DNA of 64,000 nucleotides from Rhodobacter sp. (GCA_027484145.1 JAIXUH010000007.1:62001-126000), one strand, 5' to 3'; shown: positions 1-9,526, counted from the first letter of the stretch. The notes: generated by a model from the sequence alone, not told the origin. Numbers and translations: made by a program.

Positions 1-594
1 GACGGCTGGGAAACGCAATACTGCCACATGGCCAAAACCAGCCTGCGCCATCAGGCCGGTGACCGCGTGGCCGTGGGTGAGGCCTTGGGCCGCGTTGGCC
101 TGTCGGGCAACACCGAATTCCCGCACCTGCACCTGTCCGTCCGCAAGGATGGCAAAGAGATTGACCCCTTTGATCCCGATGGCGCCACTGGCTGTGGCGA
201 AGGCCCCGATGCCCCGCTGTGGTCGCCTGCTGTCGGCTATACCCCCGGCGGCATTATTGGCACGGGCTTTTCCGATCACATCCCTGAGTGGGAGGCGATC
301 AAGGCCGGTCTGGAGAACCCGCCCCTGACCACGACGTCCCCTGCCCTTGTGATCTGGGCCAGCCTCTTTGGCACACGGGCCGGGGATCAGCTTGCTTTTG
401 TTCTGGCAGGGCCAGACCAGCAACTGCTGGAAGAACGCGTCACCCTTGACCGGACACAGGCGCAAAGCTTCCGCGCCGTTGGCAAACGTTTGCGCCAGCC
501 GAACTGGTCTGCGGGCAACTATGATGGGACCATCACGCTTTTTCGTGGCGATGCCGCCATCGATACCGCCACCATCAGCTTCACCTTGCGTTAG
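1..594 (+). CDS. M23 family metallopeptidase, C-terminal part (5' end outside window)
   Basis: The reading frame is open from base 1, so only the last 197 residues of the protein are visible. The conserved LytM/M23 core is present: a QYCHM segment near residue 8 and the zinc-binding HLH motif at bases 124-132, inside a G-N-T-x-x-x-P-HLH context typical of M23 peptidases. The family cleaves peptidoglycan cross-bridges in the periplasm or acts as a cell-wall hydrolase activator. About 150 residues follow the catalytic core and carry no motif I recognise. The stop codon (592-594) overlaps the stop of the convergent OmpA-domain gene. The exact subfamily and the signal peptide cannot be judged without the N-terminus. 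Confidence 0.85.
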   Translation, partial: DGWETQYCHMAKTSLRHQAGDRVAVGEALGRVGLSGNTEFPHLHLSVRKDGKEIDPFDPDGATGCGEGPDAPLWSPAVGYTPGGIIGTGFSDHIPEWEAIKAGLENPPLTTTSPALVIWASLFGTRAGDQLAFVLAGPDQQLLEERVTLDRTQAQSFRAVGKRLRQPNWSAGNYDGTITLFRGDAAIDTATISFTLR

Positions 595-2291
595 CGTTCG
601 GTCAGCTTCAACTCGATGCGGCGGTTCTGGGCGCGTGCCGCCTCGCTGTCGCCCGTCGCAACCGGGCGATATTCACCAAATCCGGTCGCGGCCAGACGGT
701 TGGGCGGAAAGCCCAGTTCATCTTGCATGAACCGCACCACCGACAGCGCGCGCGCCTGACTAAGCTCCCAGTTGTCGGCAAAGGCACCAGCACCTGACAG
801 CGGCACATCATCGGTGTGCCCGTCAACCCGGATGATCCAGTCAATCCCGTCGGGGATGGCTGCGCGCACATCATTCAGCGTCGCCACCACCCCGGCAATC
901 TGCGCCCGCCCTTCGGGGGCAAGGTCAGCCGCCCCCGGTTGGAACAGCACTTCGCTGGAAAACACGAAACGGTCGCCGACAACCCGCACCCCTTCGCGCC
1001 CGGCCAGCAATTGCGACAACTGGCCGAAAAACTCGCTGCGGAACTTCTCAAGGTTCAGGTTCTCGGCCTCAAGCCGCTTGCGTTCGGCCTCTTCCAACTC
1101 GGCGCGGCGCTTTTGTTCCGACGCCACCTGCGCCAAGGCCGCATTCAACTGGCTGCCCAGATTGTTCAGTTGCACCTGTGCGTCGGCATCGCGGGCGGCG
1201 GCCTCATCCAGAACCGATTGCAACGCGCCAAGCTGGCCGCGCAAGGCATTGATCTGCTGGTTCAACAGCGCCACTTCGCGGGCGGCCTGAAGTGACTTTT
1301 GCTGTTCTTCCGTCAGCGCCCGCTCTGCGGCGGCAAGGGCGGCGGAACGCTGATCGGTATCGGTCACGGCCTTTGCCGCCTCGGTCTGCGCGGCAGCAAG
1401 CAGTGTCAGGGTATCCTCGGCTTCTTGCCGCTGCGCCTCAAGGGCCAGCGTCATCGCCGTCAGTTCGGTCTGCGCCCCCGCCAGCTTGGCCTGCAACGCG
1501 GCAACGGCCGCCGCATCGGCAAGGCGCGCGGTTTCCTCGGCTGTAAGCGCGGTCTTGGCAACCTCAAGCTCTTGGGTCCGCGCGGCAAGTTCAGCCGCAT
1601 CAACCGATTGCTTGGCCTGCAGATCGGCCAACATCGCCTCAACCGCCTCACGCCGCGCGGCCGCAAGGCGCGCCTCCTCGGTGGTTTTGTCGACTTCCGT
1701 GCGCGCCTGCGCAAGCGCCAGTTGCAGCGCCTCTTGCTGGGTGATCAGCACCGCCTTGGCGGCCTCCAGATCGGCAACCGTTGCGGCAAGCCCCGTCGCC
1801 TGCCCCCGCGCAGCATCGCGTTCGCCTTCGGTCGTGACCAGTCGCGTGGACAGCGACGCCACCTCTTGCCGTGCGGCATCGCGTTCGGCCAGCAGGCTGG
1901 CCACCTGCGCCTCGAAACTGGTGATTCGCCCCTCCGCCGCAGAAAGCTCGCTTTCGCGGGACGCCAGTTGCCCGGTCAGTGACGCGATCAGCGATGTCTG
2001 CCGCTCTCCCTCGGCCCGCGCGGCGGCAAGGCCAGCCTGCAGCGTGCCCACCTCGGCCTCAAGTGACGCCGCGCGATTGCGCTCCAACCCCAAGGCATCG
2101 GCCAATTGCGCCACCTGTTCGGTCAGCGAATCCAACTCGCTGCCTTGGGTGGTAATGGTTTCCTGCAGCACCGATTGCATGACCGTAAAGATCGTCAGCA
2201 CGAACATCAGCACCATCAGCAGGGTGGTGACCGCGTCCACAAAGCCCGCCCAGATGTTTGGCTGTTCTCTGCGTCGGCGCGAAAGACCCAT
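591..2291 (-). CDS. MotB/OmpA-domain protein with long periplasmic coiled coil
   Basis: 566 aa. Residues 1-12 are basic and cytoplasmic. One transmembrane helix follows (about 13-38) and carries a MotB/ExbD-like acidic residue, Asp19, in the context GFVDAVTTLLMVLMF. Residues about 45-415 are Ala/Glu/Gln/Arg-rich heptad-like sequence, predicted as a very long coiled coil. Residues about 420-566 form an OmpA-like peptidoglycan-binding domain with VDGHTDDVPL, ELSQARA and AQNRRIELKL. Known MotB-type proteins couple an ion channel to the cell wall. The partner channel gene lies 3 bp upstream, so the two are almost certainly one complex. The cellular role is not known to me; this is not flagellar MotB, since no flagellar gene is nearby. 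Confidence 0.85.
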   Translation of the reverse strand: MGLSRRRREQPNIWAGFVDAVTTLLMVLMFVLTIFTVMQSVLQETITTQGSELDSLTEQVAQLADALGLERNRAASLEAEVGTLQAGLAAARAEGERQTSLIASLTGQLASRESELSAAEGRITSFEAQVASLLAERDAARQEVASLSTRLVTTEGERDAARGQATGLAATVADLEAAKAVLITQQEALQLALAQARTEVDKTTEEARLAAARREAVEAMLADLQAKQSVDAAELAARTQELEVAKTALTAEETARLADAAAVAALQAKLAGAQTELTAMTLALEAQRQEAEDTLTLLAAAQTEAAKAVTDTDQRSAALAAAERALTEEQQKSLQAAREVALLNQQINALRGQLGALQSVLDEAAARDADAQVQLNNLGSQLNAALAQVASEQKRRAELEEAERKRLEAENLNLEKFRSEFFGQLSQLLAGREGVRVVGDRFVFSSEVLFQPGAADLAPEGRAQIAGVVATLNDVRAAIPDGIDWIIRVDGHTDDVPLSGAGAFADNWELSQARALSVVRFMQDELGFPPNRLAATGFGEYRPVATGDSEAARAQNRRIELKLTER

Positions 2292-2294
2292 GGC

Positions 2295-3527
2295 CTATCG
2301 CCCCACACCAGTGCGGGCCAACTGCCGGATGGCCGCTGTCAGCGCCGAGATATCGCTGCGCAGATCGGCCACGCTTTCCTGACGCCCCGCCGAAATCTCT
2401 TCCAGAATCCGCAGCAGTTGCACATCGATCGACCGCAGCCGCATCCGGCTTTCCGCATCGGAATGCGCGCCACCTTCGGCTCCGGTCAGGGCAAGGATCA
2501 ACCGCTCCTGCCCCTCTGCAATCCGCGCCAAGGCCTCGGACTGGGTGTTCAGCGTGGGCGTTTCCGCCTCCATCCGCTGGGCCAGCCGTTCGACGGCAAC
2601 CGCAAGTTCGCCCATGCGCTGATCGGCAACGCTGCGGCTGACCTCGGCGTCCGTATACAGGGTCTGCAACATCTCCATCTGCGCCGACATGTGGTCCAGT
2701 ACGGCCACGATCGGCCCCGTATCGCTCTCGCCGTCGCCGCTGGAATAGCTGACCCGCGTGACCGAGGACAGCCATTCCTCCAACTCGCGGTAAAAGCGGT
2801 TCTGACCATGCCCCGCGAACAGTTCCAGCAGGCCCACAACCAGCGATCCCGCCAGCCCCAGCAAGGATGATGAAAACGCCGTGCCCATGCCGCCAAGCTG
2901 TGCTTCCAGCCCCGACATCAGCTTGCGAAACACCGCCAAACCACTTTCGCCTTCGGTCGGGGCCAGCGAGCGGATGGTTTCCACAATCGCCGGAACCGCC
3001 GTGGCAAGGCCGTAAAAGGTGCCCAAAAGGCCCAGAAACACCAGAAGGTTGGTCAGATAGCGGGTGATGTCGCGGGCTTCGTCAATCCGTGTGGCGACCG
3101 ATTCAAGGATCGACTGCGATGCCGAAGAAGAGACCTGCAATTGTGACCCGTGCGAGCGCAAAAGCGTGGCCAAGGGCGCCAGCAAACGGGGCGGGCGTTG
3201 CGCCTCGTGGCCGGGCACGTTGCGCACAAAATCCTCGATCCAACTGACCGATTGCACAAGAATGAACACCTGCCAGAAACAGGTCAGCACACCCAGCAGG
3301 AACACCCCGCCGATAAACCCGTTCAGCAGCAGGTTTGACCGGAACACTTCGGCCACTTCGCGGTGGATCAGCCAGATGCCCGCACCAATCAGACCCGCTG
3401 CCACCAGCATCGTGACAATCTGCTGAATAGGTTGACTGAATGTTGCTTCGACTCGCGCGCGTTCAGAACGCGCGACACGCTGGTCGGCCTTAAGTTTGGC
3501 CTTGATCGTGGCCTTTGTCTGATCCAT
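2295..3527 (-). CDS. MotA/TolQ/ExbB-type proton channel protein
   Basis: 410 aa from the ATG at 3527; an in-frame ATG at 3560 would add 11 residues, and neither has a strong ribosome-binding site. A basic N-terminus is followed by two hydrophobic helices (about residues 35-60 and 70-95). A cytoplasmic loop and the two conserved MotA/ExbB pore helices follow, recognisable by FLGLLGTFYGLA and GMGTAFSSSLLGLAGSL. The last 130 or so residues are a soluble, largely helical cytoplasmic tail. Proteins of this family form pentameric proton channels that drive an attached MotB/ExbD-like subunit. The next gene, 3 bp downstream, encodes that subunit. Function beyond a proton-driven envelope motor is inference. 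Confidence 0.85.
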   Translation of the reverse strand: MDQTKATIKAKLKADQRVARSERARVEATFSQPIQQIVTMLVAAGLIGAGIWLIHREVAEVFRSNLLLNGFIGGVFLLGVLTCFWQVFILVQSVSWIEDFVRNVPGHEAQRPPRLLAPLATLLRSHGSQLQVSSSASQSILESVATRIDEARDITRYLTNLLVFLGLLGTFYGLATAVPAIVETIRSLAPTEGESGLAVFRKLMSGLEAQLGGMGTAFSSSLLGLAGSLVVGLLELFAGHGQNRFYRELEEWLSSVTRVSYSSGDGESDTGPIVAVLDHMSAQMEMLQTLYTDAEVSRSVADQRMGELAVAVERLAQRMEAETPTLNTQSEALARIAEGQERLILALTGAEGGAHSDAESRMRLRSIDVQLLRILEEISAGRQESVADLRSDISALTAAIRQLARTGVGR

Positions 3528-3614
3528 CAGGCGCTGCCTGCCCGTTTGTTCTGCCCGCATGAACTCTACGCCACAGGGCGCGGAACTGCCAAGGAAAAGC
3601 CCGCGCAGGCACGA

Positions 3615-4163
3615 TCATTTGTTGCCCGGTGGGCGAAGCGCCCGCACACGGTCTGAAAGCCAGGCAAGTTCGGGATCCGCAATCCCCAATTCCTGCAAAT
3701 GTGCGGCGGTCGCCCACAGATATTCCCGGTTCGGCCCGCGCCCGCCATGGGCCATCGCGATGATCTGCGCCTGTTCTTCAAGGCTCAGCCCGCCGCAATA
3801 CTGCTCATGCGCCCGGTCAATCACATAACACAGCGCATCCACCCGTCGGCCATCATCCAGCGCGACGCGCAACCTCGCCTCCAGATAAGCGCTAGAGATC
3901 AACTCACGAGCGCGCAGCAGCGAAACCGTATCGTCCTCGGCCCCTGGTTCAACGCGAAAGGCCACACCGTCACAAACCGCATCCGCCGCCGCATCCAGCG
4001 CCAGCACAAGGCCGGGTTCAGCCACGCTGCCGCGATGATGGATCGAACGCATGCAAAAGCTGCGATGCCACCCGCTTGCCCGCGCAACACGGGCCTCGGC
4101 CACCGGAAACTCGGGGTTCCAGATCAGCGATCCGTATCCAAAGACCCATAAAGTTTCGGGCAT
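3615..4163 (-). CDS. ChaC-like gamma-glutamylcyclotransferase
   Basis: 182 aa, the usual length for ChaC. The N-terminus has the substrate-binding signature VFGYGSLIWNP (residues 7-17). The C-terminal half has GPNREYLW, whose glutamate sits where the catalytic Glu of this family is found. The family cleaves glutathione to 5-oxoproline and Cys-Gly in the cytosol. A strong ribosome-binding site (GGAGGG) precedes the ATG at 4163. The gene is divergent from the DUF2125 gene and not in an evident operon. Specificity for glutathione is inferred from similarity to ChaC; other gamma-glutamyl substrates are possible. Confidence 0.85.
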   Translation of the reverse strand: MPETLWVFGYGSLIWNPEFPVAEARVARASGWHRSFCMRSIHHRGSVAEPGLVLALDAAADAVCDGVAFRVEPGAEDDTVSLLRARELISSAYLEARLRVALDDGRRVDALCYVIDRAHEQYCGGLSLEEQAQIIAMAHGGRGPNREYLWATAAHLQELGIADPELAWLSDRVRALRPPGNK

Positions 4164-4230
4164 GTGACTGGCCCTCCTGCTGCGTCCGCTCTAAACACCA
4201 CGAAACAGCGAAAGAAAAGGGTTCCCGGCC

Positions 4231-5211
4231 ATGCGCGCACTTGTTTGGGTTGTCACTGCGCTGATGGCGTTGTGGTCGGGCTATTGGTTTGTCGGCAAAG
4301 GGGCCGTGGAACGTGCGGCCATTGCCCTTTTCGACCGCGCGCCCGAACAAGGGCTGGTCGCGGAAAACGCCGGCTTGTCGGTGCAAGGCTTTCCCAACCG
4401 TTTTGATCTGACCATCACCTCGCCCCGCTTGGGCGACCCGCAGACCGGAATCGAATGGGAGGCCCCTTTTGTTCAGGTGCTGTCGCTGTCCTACAAGCCA
4501 TGGCACATTATCGCGGCCTTTGCGCCCGAACAGACCCTGCGCCTGCGCCTGCAGCAGGTGGTGCTGACCTCCAGCAAGCTGCAGGCCAGCGTCGTGGTCA
4601 CCCCGAACACTTCGCTGCCGCTGGATCGTACAACGCTGATCGGGTCGGCCCTTGGTGCCACGTCCAGCGCCGGGTGGACCATCGCGGCAGATGAGGTGCG
4701 ATTTGCCACGCGCCTTGACCCCAGCCTTGCCAATGCCCACCAGATCGGGCTGGAAATCAAGGGCCTGTCGCCCGACGCATCGCTGATGGCCTTGCTGCCC
4801 GATCAGCCCGCCCGCATCGACATGCTGCGCCTTGACGCCACCGCAAGCCTTTCGGCCCCGTTGGACCGCTTTGCCGCGCAAAACCGGCCCGTGCTGACGG
4901 CCCTTACGGTCACCGAAGGCGTCTTGCAGTGGGGTGATCTGGGGATTTTCGCCAAGGGTGATCTGGCCATCACCAACGGCCTGCCCGAGGGCCGCATCGA
5001 CATTCGCGTCGAAGGCTGGCGCGGCCTTGTGCCGATGGCCGTTGCCCTTGGTGCCGTCACCCCCGAGGTGGCGCCGACGGTCGAGGGAATGCTGGAAGCC
5101 TTGGCCGCCACATCGAAAACCCCCGGCGCACTGGAACTGCCGCTGATCTTCAAAGGCGGCCGGATGAGCCTTGGCCCCCTGCCGCTTGGCCCCGCCCCCC
5201 GCCTGAACTGA
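4231..5211 (+). CDS. DUF2125 domain-containing protein
   Basis: 326 aa. Residues 1-20 form a hydrophobic signal or anchor sequence (ALVWVVTALMALWSGYWFVG), so the body should be periplasmic. The rest matches my knowledge of the alphaproteobacterial DUF2125 family: segments such as NAGLSVQGFPNRFDLTI and a C-terminal repeat of beta-rich sequence ending in GGRMSLGPLPLGPAP. The family has no assigned biochemical function that I know; its beta-rich, lipid-transfer-like layout suggests an envelope role, which is speculation. The gene converges with the extensin-like gene, with 6 bp between the stops. Confidence 0.75.
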   Translation: MRALVWVVTALMALWSGYWFVGKGAVERAAIALFDRAPEQGLVAENAGLSVQGFPNRFDLTITSPRLGDPQTGIEWEAPFVQVLSLSYKPWHIIAAFAPEQTLRLRLQQVVLTSSKLQASVVVTPNTSLPLDRTTLIGSALGATSSAGWTIAADEVRFATRLDPSLANAHQIGLEIKGLSPDASLMALLPDQPARIDMLRLDATASLSAPLDRFAAQNRPVLTALTVTEGVLQWGDLGIFAKGDLAITNGLPEGRIDIRVEGWRGLVPMAVALGAVTPEVAPTVEGMLEALAATSKTPGALELPLIFKGGRMSLGPLPLGPAPRLN

Positions 5212-5217
5212 CCACCC

Positions 5218-6159
5218 TCAGCGGCAGTAAGGCCCGTTGCGGTAACTGGCCGTATCGAAATGCAGATGGTCTTCGTGATACCCGTCTGATCCTGGCCCAA
5301 GGGTGGTTCCAAAGATGCCGCAGGCGGCCTTGTGCACCTTGCGCATCGACTTGTCATAGTTGCGCGCCACGGTCACCGTCTTGCCGTTGGAAAAGGTCAG
5401 GCCTGATACATCCACCGCCTTGCCCCGGCCGTGTTCACTGATCTTGGCGCCGCGCACATTGTTGCGGCTGCGGCAGATGTAATGCGCCGCAATCTGCAAC
5501 TCGACCACCTTGCCCTTGCCATAGGTCGGCTCAACCGCCTTTTTCACCCATGTTTTCAGCGCGGTTGCCGTCGCACAATCAATCGTTGCCGCCTGACTCA
5601 GCCGCACCCCGGCCACACTGGTCACGCGCACAGGCTCTTTCAGACCGCAGCCTTTGACCTTGGCCGTGATCGGGGCCAGCTTTTCGCCCTTGATCGCCGG
5701 GTCACCGCAGACCGACCCCTTTTTCGACACCACCGCCTCCTTGCCCGGCGTGACCTTGATCCCCCCGGCCGAGGCGCGGGTTTCCTGATCCAGCCCTTTG
5801 GGCCGCTTGGCCGGGCGCAGGAACCCGAACAGGCCACCCCGCTTTGGCGCGGGCGCAACGGCGGCTGCCATCGGCTCTGGCACAGGCGCAGCCGTTTCGG
5901 TCACAGCCGTGTCGGGCGCAGCGGCGCGCAACCCCTCCGGGCGGGGACGCGGGCGCAGCGACAACCTGATGCTGCCATCCTGCGCCGCCGTCACGACCGG
6001 TGCCGCGGGTGCAACCTCGGCGGCGACAGCAGGGGCGGGCGCGATGGCAACCGGGCGGGGCAGCGGGCGCAACGAGGTGGCCGGTCCCTCGGCCATGGCC
6101 GCATGTGCCACACCAAAGGCAACACCGGCCACACCCAACACCCACCGCCGATTGATCAT
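5218..6159 (-). CDS. Extensin-like family protein (C-terminal extensin domain)
   Basis: 313 aa. A signal peptide (about residues 1-23) leads into a Pro/Ala/Arg-rich low-complexity region (about 25-120). The conserved extensin-like C-terminal domain follows (about 140-313). Visible motifs are SEHGRGKAVDVSG and YHEDHLHFD, a histidine/aspartate arrangement resembling M15-type zinc peptidases, plus several paired cysteines (PYC near the end). An envelope or peptidoglycan-related role is inferred from the fold. The ATG overlaps the stop of the upstream prephenate dehydrogenase gene (ATGA), so it is the last gene of the hisC-tyrC operon. The link to amino-acid synthesis looks positional only. Confidence 0.8.
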   Translation of the reverse strand: MINRRWVLGVAGVAFGVAHAAMAEGPATSLRPLPRPVAIAPAPAVAAEVAPAAPVVTAAQDGSIRLSLRPRPRPEGLRAAAPDTAVTETAAPVPEPMAAAVAPAPKRGGLFGFLRPAKRPKGLDQETRASAGGIKVTPGKEAVVSKKGSVCGDPAIKGEKLAPITAKVKGCGLKEPVRVTSVAGVRLSQAATIDCATATALKTWVKKAVEPTYGKGKVVELQIAAHYICRSRNNVRGAKISEHGRGKAVDVSGLTFSNGKTVTVARNYDKSMRKVHKAACGIFGTTLGPGSDGYHEDHLHFDTASYRNGPYCR

Positions 6160-7088
6160 CCGCCCTTTGCCCCGTTCTGGGCCACCCGCCCGAAATCTGG
6201 AGCCGCAGTATCCTGCCCGGCCTCGATGATGCCACGCCGAATCGCGCGTGTGCGGGTGAAATAGGCATGAAGGTGCTCACCATCCCCCATGCGGATGGCC
6301 CGCTGCAACACGAACAACTCTTCGGTAAAGCGGCCGAGAATATCCAGCACCGCATCCTTGTTGGTCAGGAACACATCACGCCACATCACCGGATCACTTG
6401 CCGCGATACGGGTCAGGTCACGAAACCCGCCTGCGGAATACTTGATCACCTCGGAATTCGACACCCGCCGCATGTGATCGGCCACACCCACCATGGTATA
6501 GGCAATCAGGTGCGGCGTATGGCTGGTCACCGCCAGCACAAGGTCGTGGTGCGCCACATCCATCTCATCGACATTGGCCCCCATGCCTTCGCACAGCGCA
6601 CGCAACCGTGCCACGGCGGCAGGATCGGCGCCGTCCAGTGGCGTCAGCAGCCACCAGCGGTTGTTGAACAAGGATGCAAACCCCGACCTTGGGCCGGAAT
6701 GTTCGGTCCCTGCAATCGGGTGGCCGGGAATGAAGTGCACGCCCGCCGGCATATGCGGGGCCATCGCCTCGACCACGGCACCTTTGACCGACCCGACGTC
6801 AGTGATCGTGGCGCCCGGCTTCAGATGCGGCCCGATTTCTGCGGCCAGATCACCCATCGCCCCGACGGGCACCGCCAGAACCACAAGATCGGCGCCCTGA
6901 ACCGCCTCGGCAGCGGTGGCATAGACCCGGTCACACAGCCCTATGTCCATCGCAATCGCCCGCGTCTCGGCAGACCGCGCATGGCCCACCACCTCGGCCG
7001 CCAGCCCGAATTGCCGCAGCGCATGCGCCATCGACGAGGCGATCAGCCCAAGGCCGATCAGCGCCACACGATTGTAGATGACCGTCAT
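6156..7088 (-). CDS. tyrC: Prephenate/arogenate dehydrogenase
   Basis: 310 aa from the ATG at 7088, chosen because it overlaps the hisC stop (ATGA) and places the Rossmann motif GLGLIASS at residues 12-19. A longer frame exists but is not needed. The protein has the TyrA fold: NAD(P)-binding N-terminal half, TDVGSVKG, then [15 protein letters not shown], which is the strongly conserved prephenate-binding segment. It oxidatively decarboxylates prephenate or arogenate on the way to tyrosine. The upstream aminotransferase suggests a transamination-dehydrogenation pair. Which substrate is used cannot be told from the sequence, so the symbol is tentative. Confidence 0.9.
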   Translation of the reverse strand: MTVIYNRVALIGLGLIASSMAHALRQFGLAAEVVGHARSAETRAIAMDIGLCDRVYATAAEAVQGADLVVLAVPVGAMGDLAAEIGPHLKPGATITDVGSVKGAVVEAMAPHMPAGVHFIPGHPIAGTEHSGPRSGFASLFNNRWWLLTPLDGADPAAVARLRALCEGMGANVDEMDVAHHDLVLAVTSHTPHLIAYTMVGVADHMRRVSNSEVIKYSAGGFRDLTRIAASDPVMWRDVFLTNKDAVLDILGRFTEELFVLQRAIRMGDGEHLHAYFTRTRAIRRGIIEAGQDTAAPDFGRVAQNGAKGG

Positions 7089-8170
7089 TTCAAGCCCTTG
7101 AATTGCGCCACCGCATGGGCCACCCGCCGGCATGAGGATTCGTCGCCCACCGTGATCCGCAGGCAATGCGGCAGCTTATAGGATGCCACGCGCCGCACGA
7201 CCAACCCTTGCGCTTGCAGGAACTGGTCGCAAGCCTCGGCCTCTTCGGTGCTGGCAAAGCGCGCCAGAACGAAATTGGCCATGCTGGTATCGGTTGGCAC
7301 GCCCACCTCGGCCAAGGCTTCGGACAGCCAGTTCCGCATGCGCGCATTGTCAGCCCGGCAGCGGTTGACCCAATCCTGATCGCGCACCGCCGCCTCGGCC
7401 ACGTCCAGTTGCGTGGTCGACAGGTTGAACGGCCCCCGGATGCGGTTCAGCACATCAATGATATGCCGCGGCCCATAACCCCAGCCAATCCGCAGCCCGC
7501 CAAGGCCGTAGATCTTTGAGAAGGTCCGCATCATGAAAACATTCTCGCGCGCCGTCACAAGGCCCGACCCGCCATCATAGCCATCAACATATTCAGCATA
7601 GGCCCCGTCGATCACCAGAATGGCCTGCGGCGGCAAGCCGCTGGCAAGACGCTCCATTTCGGCGGCCGAGATCATGGTGCCGGTCGGGTTGTTCGGGTTG
7701 GCGATGAACACCAGTTTGGTCCGCGTTGAGCAGGCCGCCAGAATGGCGTCCACATCCGCAATCCGCTCACGCTCGGGCACCTCAACGGGCGTTGCCCCAA
7801 CGGCAAGCGCACTGATGCGATACATCAGAAAGCCATGCTCGGTGAACACCACCTCATCCGACGGCCCGGCATAGGCCTGGCACAGAAAGGTGATGATCTC
7901 ATCCGACCCGACACCGCAGATGATACGCTCCGGGTCCAGCCAGTGCACATCGCCGATGGCCTGCCGCAGGGCGCGGTGGTCGGTGTTGGGGTAACGGTGC
8001 AGGGTGTGAACAGACTTGGCGAACACCTCTTTCGCACGGTCCGACGCGCCAAACGGATTTTCGTTCGACGACAACTTTACCACATTGGCGACACCGGCCA
8101 CATGGGCCTTGCCGCCCTCGTACAGAGCGATGTCAAGGATGCCTGGCTGCGGACGGATCGCGTCGTTCAT
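7085..8170 (-). CDS. hisC: Histidinol-phosphate aminotransferase (fold type I)
   Basis: 361 aa from the ATG at 8170, which has GGAGG about 6 bases upstream; a longer frame to 8272 lacks this. Visible motifs are SSNENPFG (34-41), NPNNPTG (158-164) and the PLP-lysine segment [13 protein letters not shown] with Lys219. The family transfers the amino group from glutamate to imidazole-acetol phosphate in histidine synthesis. Many bacterial HisC proteins also transaminate phenylpyruvate, hydroxyphenylpyruvate or prephenate. Being coupled to tyrC by a 4-base overlap, with no his gene nearby, favours an aromatic role in addition to or instead of histidine synthesis; that is inference. Confidence 0.88.
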   Translation of the reverse strand: MNDAIRPQPGILDIALYEGGKAHVAGVANVVKLSSNENPFGASDRAKEVFAKSVHTLHRYPNTDHRALRQAIGDVHWLDPERIICGVGSDEIITFLCQAYAGPSDEVVFTEHGFLMYRISALAVGATPVEVPERERIADVDAILAACSTRTKLVFIANPNNPTGTMISAAEMERLASGLPPQAILVIDGAYAEYVDGYDGGSGLVTARENVFMMRTFSKIYGLGGLRIGWGYGPRHIIDVLNRIRGPFNLSTTQLDVAEAAVRDQDWVNRCRADNARMRNWLSEALAEVGVPTDTSMANFVLARFASTEEAEACDQFLQAQGLVVRRVASYKLPHCLRITVGDESSCRRVAHAVAQFKGLK

Positions 8171-8244
8171 GAATGCCTCCAACTCACCCCGGGGTTCTAG
8201 CGGGCGAGAGGGGGTTAGACCAGTGCGATTATAAGGCGCAGGCC

Positions 8245-8775
8245 CTACTTGCCCGACTTGGATTGCAGCCAATCCATCACAGCCAGCAACACACCGGAAA
8301 TGACAAAGGTCAGGTGAATGACCACCAGCCAGTAAAGCTCATTCTCGCCAAACTTTCCCGCAGCCCCCGCTTCACCGATTTCCATGAAACGCTTCAGCAG
8401 ATGAATCCCTGAAATGGCAACGATCGACGCCACCAGTTTCATCTTCAGGCCACCAAAGTCGACCTTGCCCATCCAATCGGGGCGGTCTGTGCTTTCGAAC
8501 TCAAACTTCGAGACGAAGTTTTCATAGCCCGAGAACATGACGATCAGCAAAAGATTTGCCGCAAGCGTCAGGTCGATCAGGGTCAGCACCACGAGAATGG
8601 CCTGCTCGGCCTTCATCGTCAGAACTTGCGGCAGGTAATAGACCAGATCACGCATGAAAATGAAGGTCAGCATACCCAATGTAACGGCCAGCCCCAGATA
8701 CATCGGCGCCATGAGCCAGCGGCTTCTGAACAGCGTCTTTTCGAACCCGTTTTCAATTGACCGCCGCGCCGCCAT
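8245..8775 (-). CDS. UPF0114/YqhA family membrane protein
   Basis: 176 aa from the ATG at 8775 (GAGGG upstream); a longer frame starts at 8844. The sequence begins [18 protein letters not shown], characteristic of the YqhA/TIGR00645 family. There are four hydrophobic segments (about 25-45, 58-80, 110-130 and 145-168). A charged loop between the second and third contains [12 protein letters not shown], the best conserved part of the family. These are small inner-membrane proteins of unknown function. The gene ends 74 bp before the hisC start on the same strand. Confidence 0.8.
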   Translation of the reverse strand: MAARRSIENGFEKTLFRSRWLMAPMYLGLAVTLGMLTFIFMRDLVYYLPQVLTMKAEQAILVVLTLIDLTLAANLLLIVMFSGYENFVSKFEFESTDRPDWMGKVDFGGLKMKLVASIVAISGIHLLKRFMEIGEAGAAGKFGENELYWLVVIHLTFVISGVLLAVMDWLQSKSGK

Positions 8776-8825
8776 TCCAGCCCTCACCGTATTTGTCCTG
8801 CGCCTACAGATAACCGCTGCGCCAG

Positions 8826-8858
8826 AAATAGAAAGGGGCCGCACCAGCGTGCAGCCCC
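8826..8858 (-). terminator. Rho-independent terminator after rpsD
   Basis: A 10-bp stem with one G-U pair (arms 8849-8858 and 8835-8844, four-base loop) is followed on the minus strand by TTTCTATTT. It lies 24 bases past the rpsD stop and before the UPF0114 start, so it should separate the two units. Confidence 0.75.
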
Positions 8859-8882
8859 CCGGAATACAGCCAAAAGGCCGGA

Positions 8883-9503
8883 TCAGTTCTTTGCGTAGTA
8901 TTCGACGACCAGGTTCGGTTCCATCTGCACCGGATAGGGCACGTCGCCCAGACCGGGGGTGCGGACGAACTTGGCGGTCATCTTGTGATGGTCGACTTCC
9001 AGATAATCAGGCACGTCGCGCTCGGACGATTGCGTGGCTTCCAGGATCAAGGCCATCTGCTTGGACTTCTGGCGCACTTCGATGACGTCGCCTTCCTTGA
9101 CACGGTAGGACGCGATGTTCACGCGCACGCCGTTGACCAGAACGTGGCCGTGGTTCACGAACTGACGGGCGGCGAAAATCGTCGGGACCAGCTTGGCGCG
9201 GTAGACGACCGCATCAAGGCGGCGCTCCAGCAGGCCGATCAGCATCTCGCCGGTGTCGCCGCGCACACGCTCGGCTTCGCCATAGATCTTGCGGAACTGC
9301 TTTTCGGTCAGGTCACCATAGTAACCCTTCAGCTTTTGCTTGGCGCGCAGCTGGGTGCCGAAATCCGACAGCTTGTTCTTGCGACGCTGGCCGTGCTGGC
9401 CGGGGCCGTATTCACGCTTGTTCACCGGGGATTTGGCGCGGCCCCAGATGTTTTCGCCCATGCGGCGGTCAATTTTATACTTGGCAGACGTGCGTTTTGT
9501 CAC
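8883..9503 (-). CDS. rpsD: 30S ribosomal protein S4
   Basis: 206 aa, the normal length of S4. The start [20 protein letters not shown], the [17 protein letters not shown] segment and the S4 RNA-binding domain ([29 protein letters not shown]) are all present. S4 binds 16S rRNA early in small-subunit assembly. In this organism the gene is alone, outside a ribosomal protein cluster, as is common in Alphaproteobacteria. It has its own strong promoter 230 bases upstream and a terminator just downstream. The leader is long and structured (see entries 9504-9762). Autoregulation by S4 is known in other bacteria and possible here. Confidence 0.98.
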   Translation of the reverse strand: MTKRTSAKYKIDRRMGENIWGRAKSPVNKREYGPGQHGQRRKNKLSDFGTQLRAKQKLKGYYGDLTEKQFRKIYGEAERVRGDTGEMLIGLLERRLDAVVYRAKLVPTIFAARQFVNHGHVLVNGVRVNIASYRVKEGDVIEVRQKSKQMALILEATQSSERDVPDYLEVDHHKMTAKFVRTPGLGDVPYPVQMEPNLVVEYYAKN

Positions 9504-9526
9504 GGCTGATCTCCTTCGTCTACAGG

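Noticed and set aside
591-3527. Zorya-type phage defence system
   Set aside because: The channel/OmpA pair recalls ZorA/ZorB, but the coiled coil is in the OmpA subunit and no nuclease or helicase gene adjoins. Flanking genes are housekeeping.
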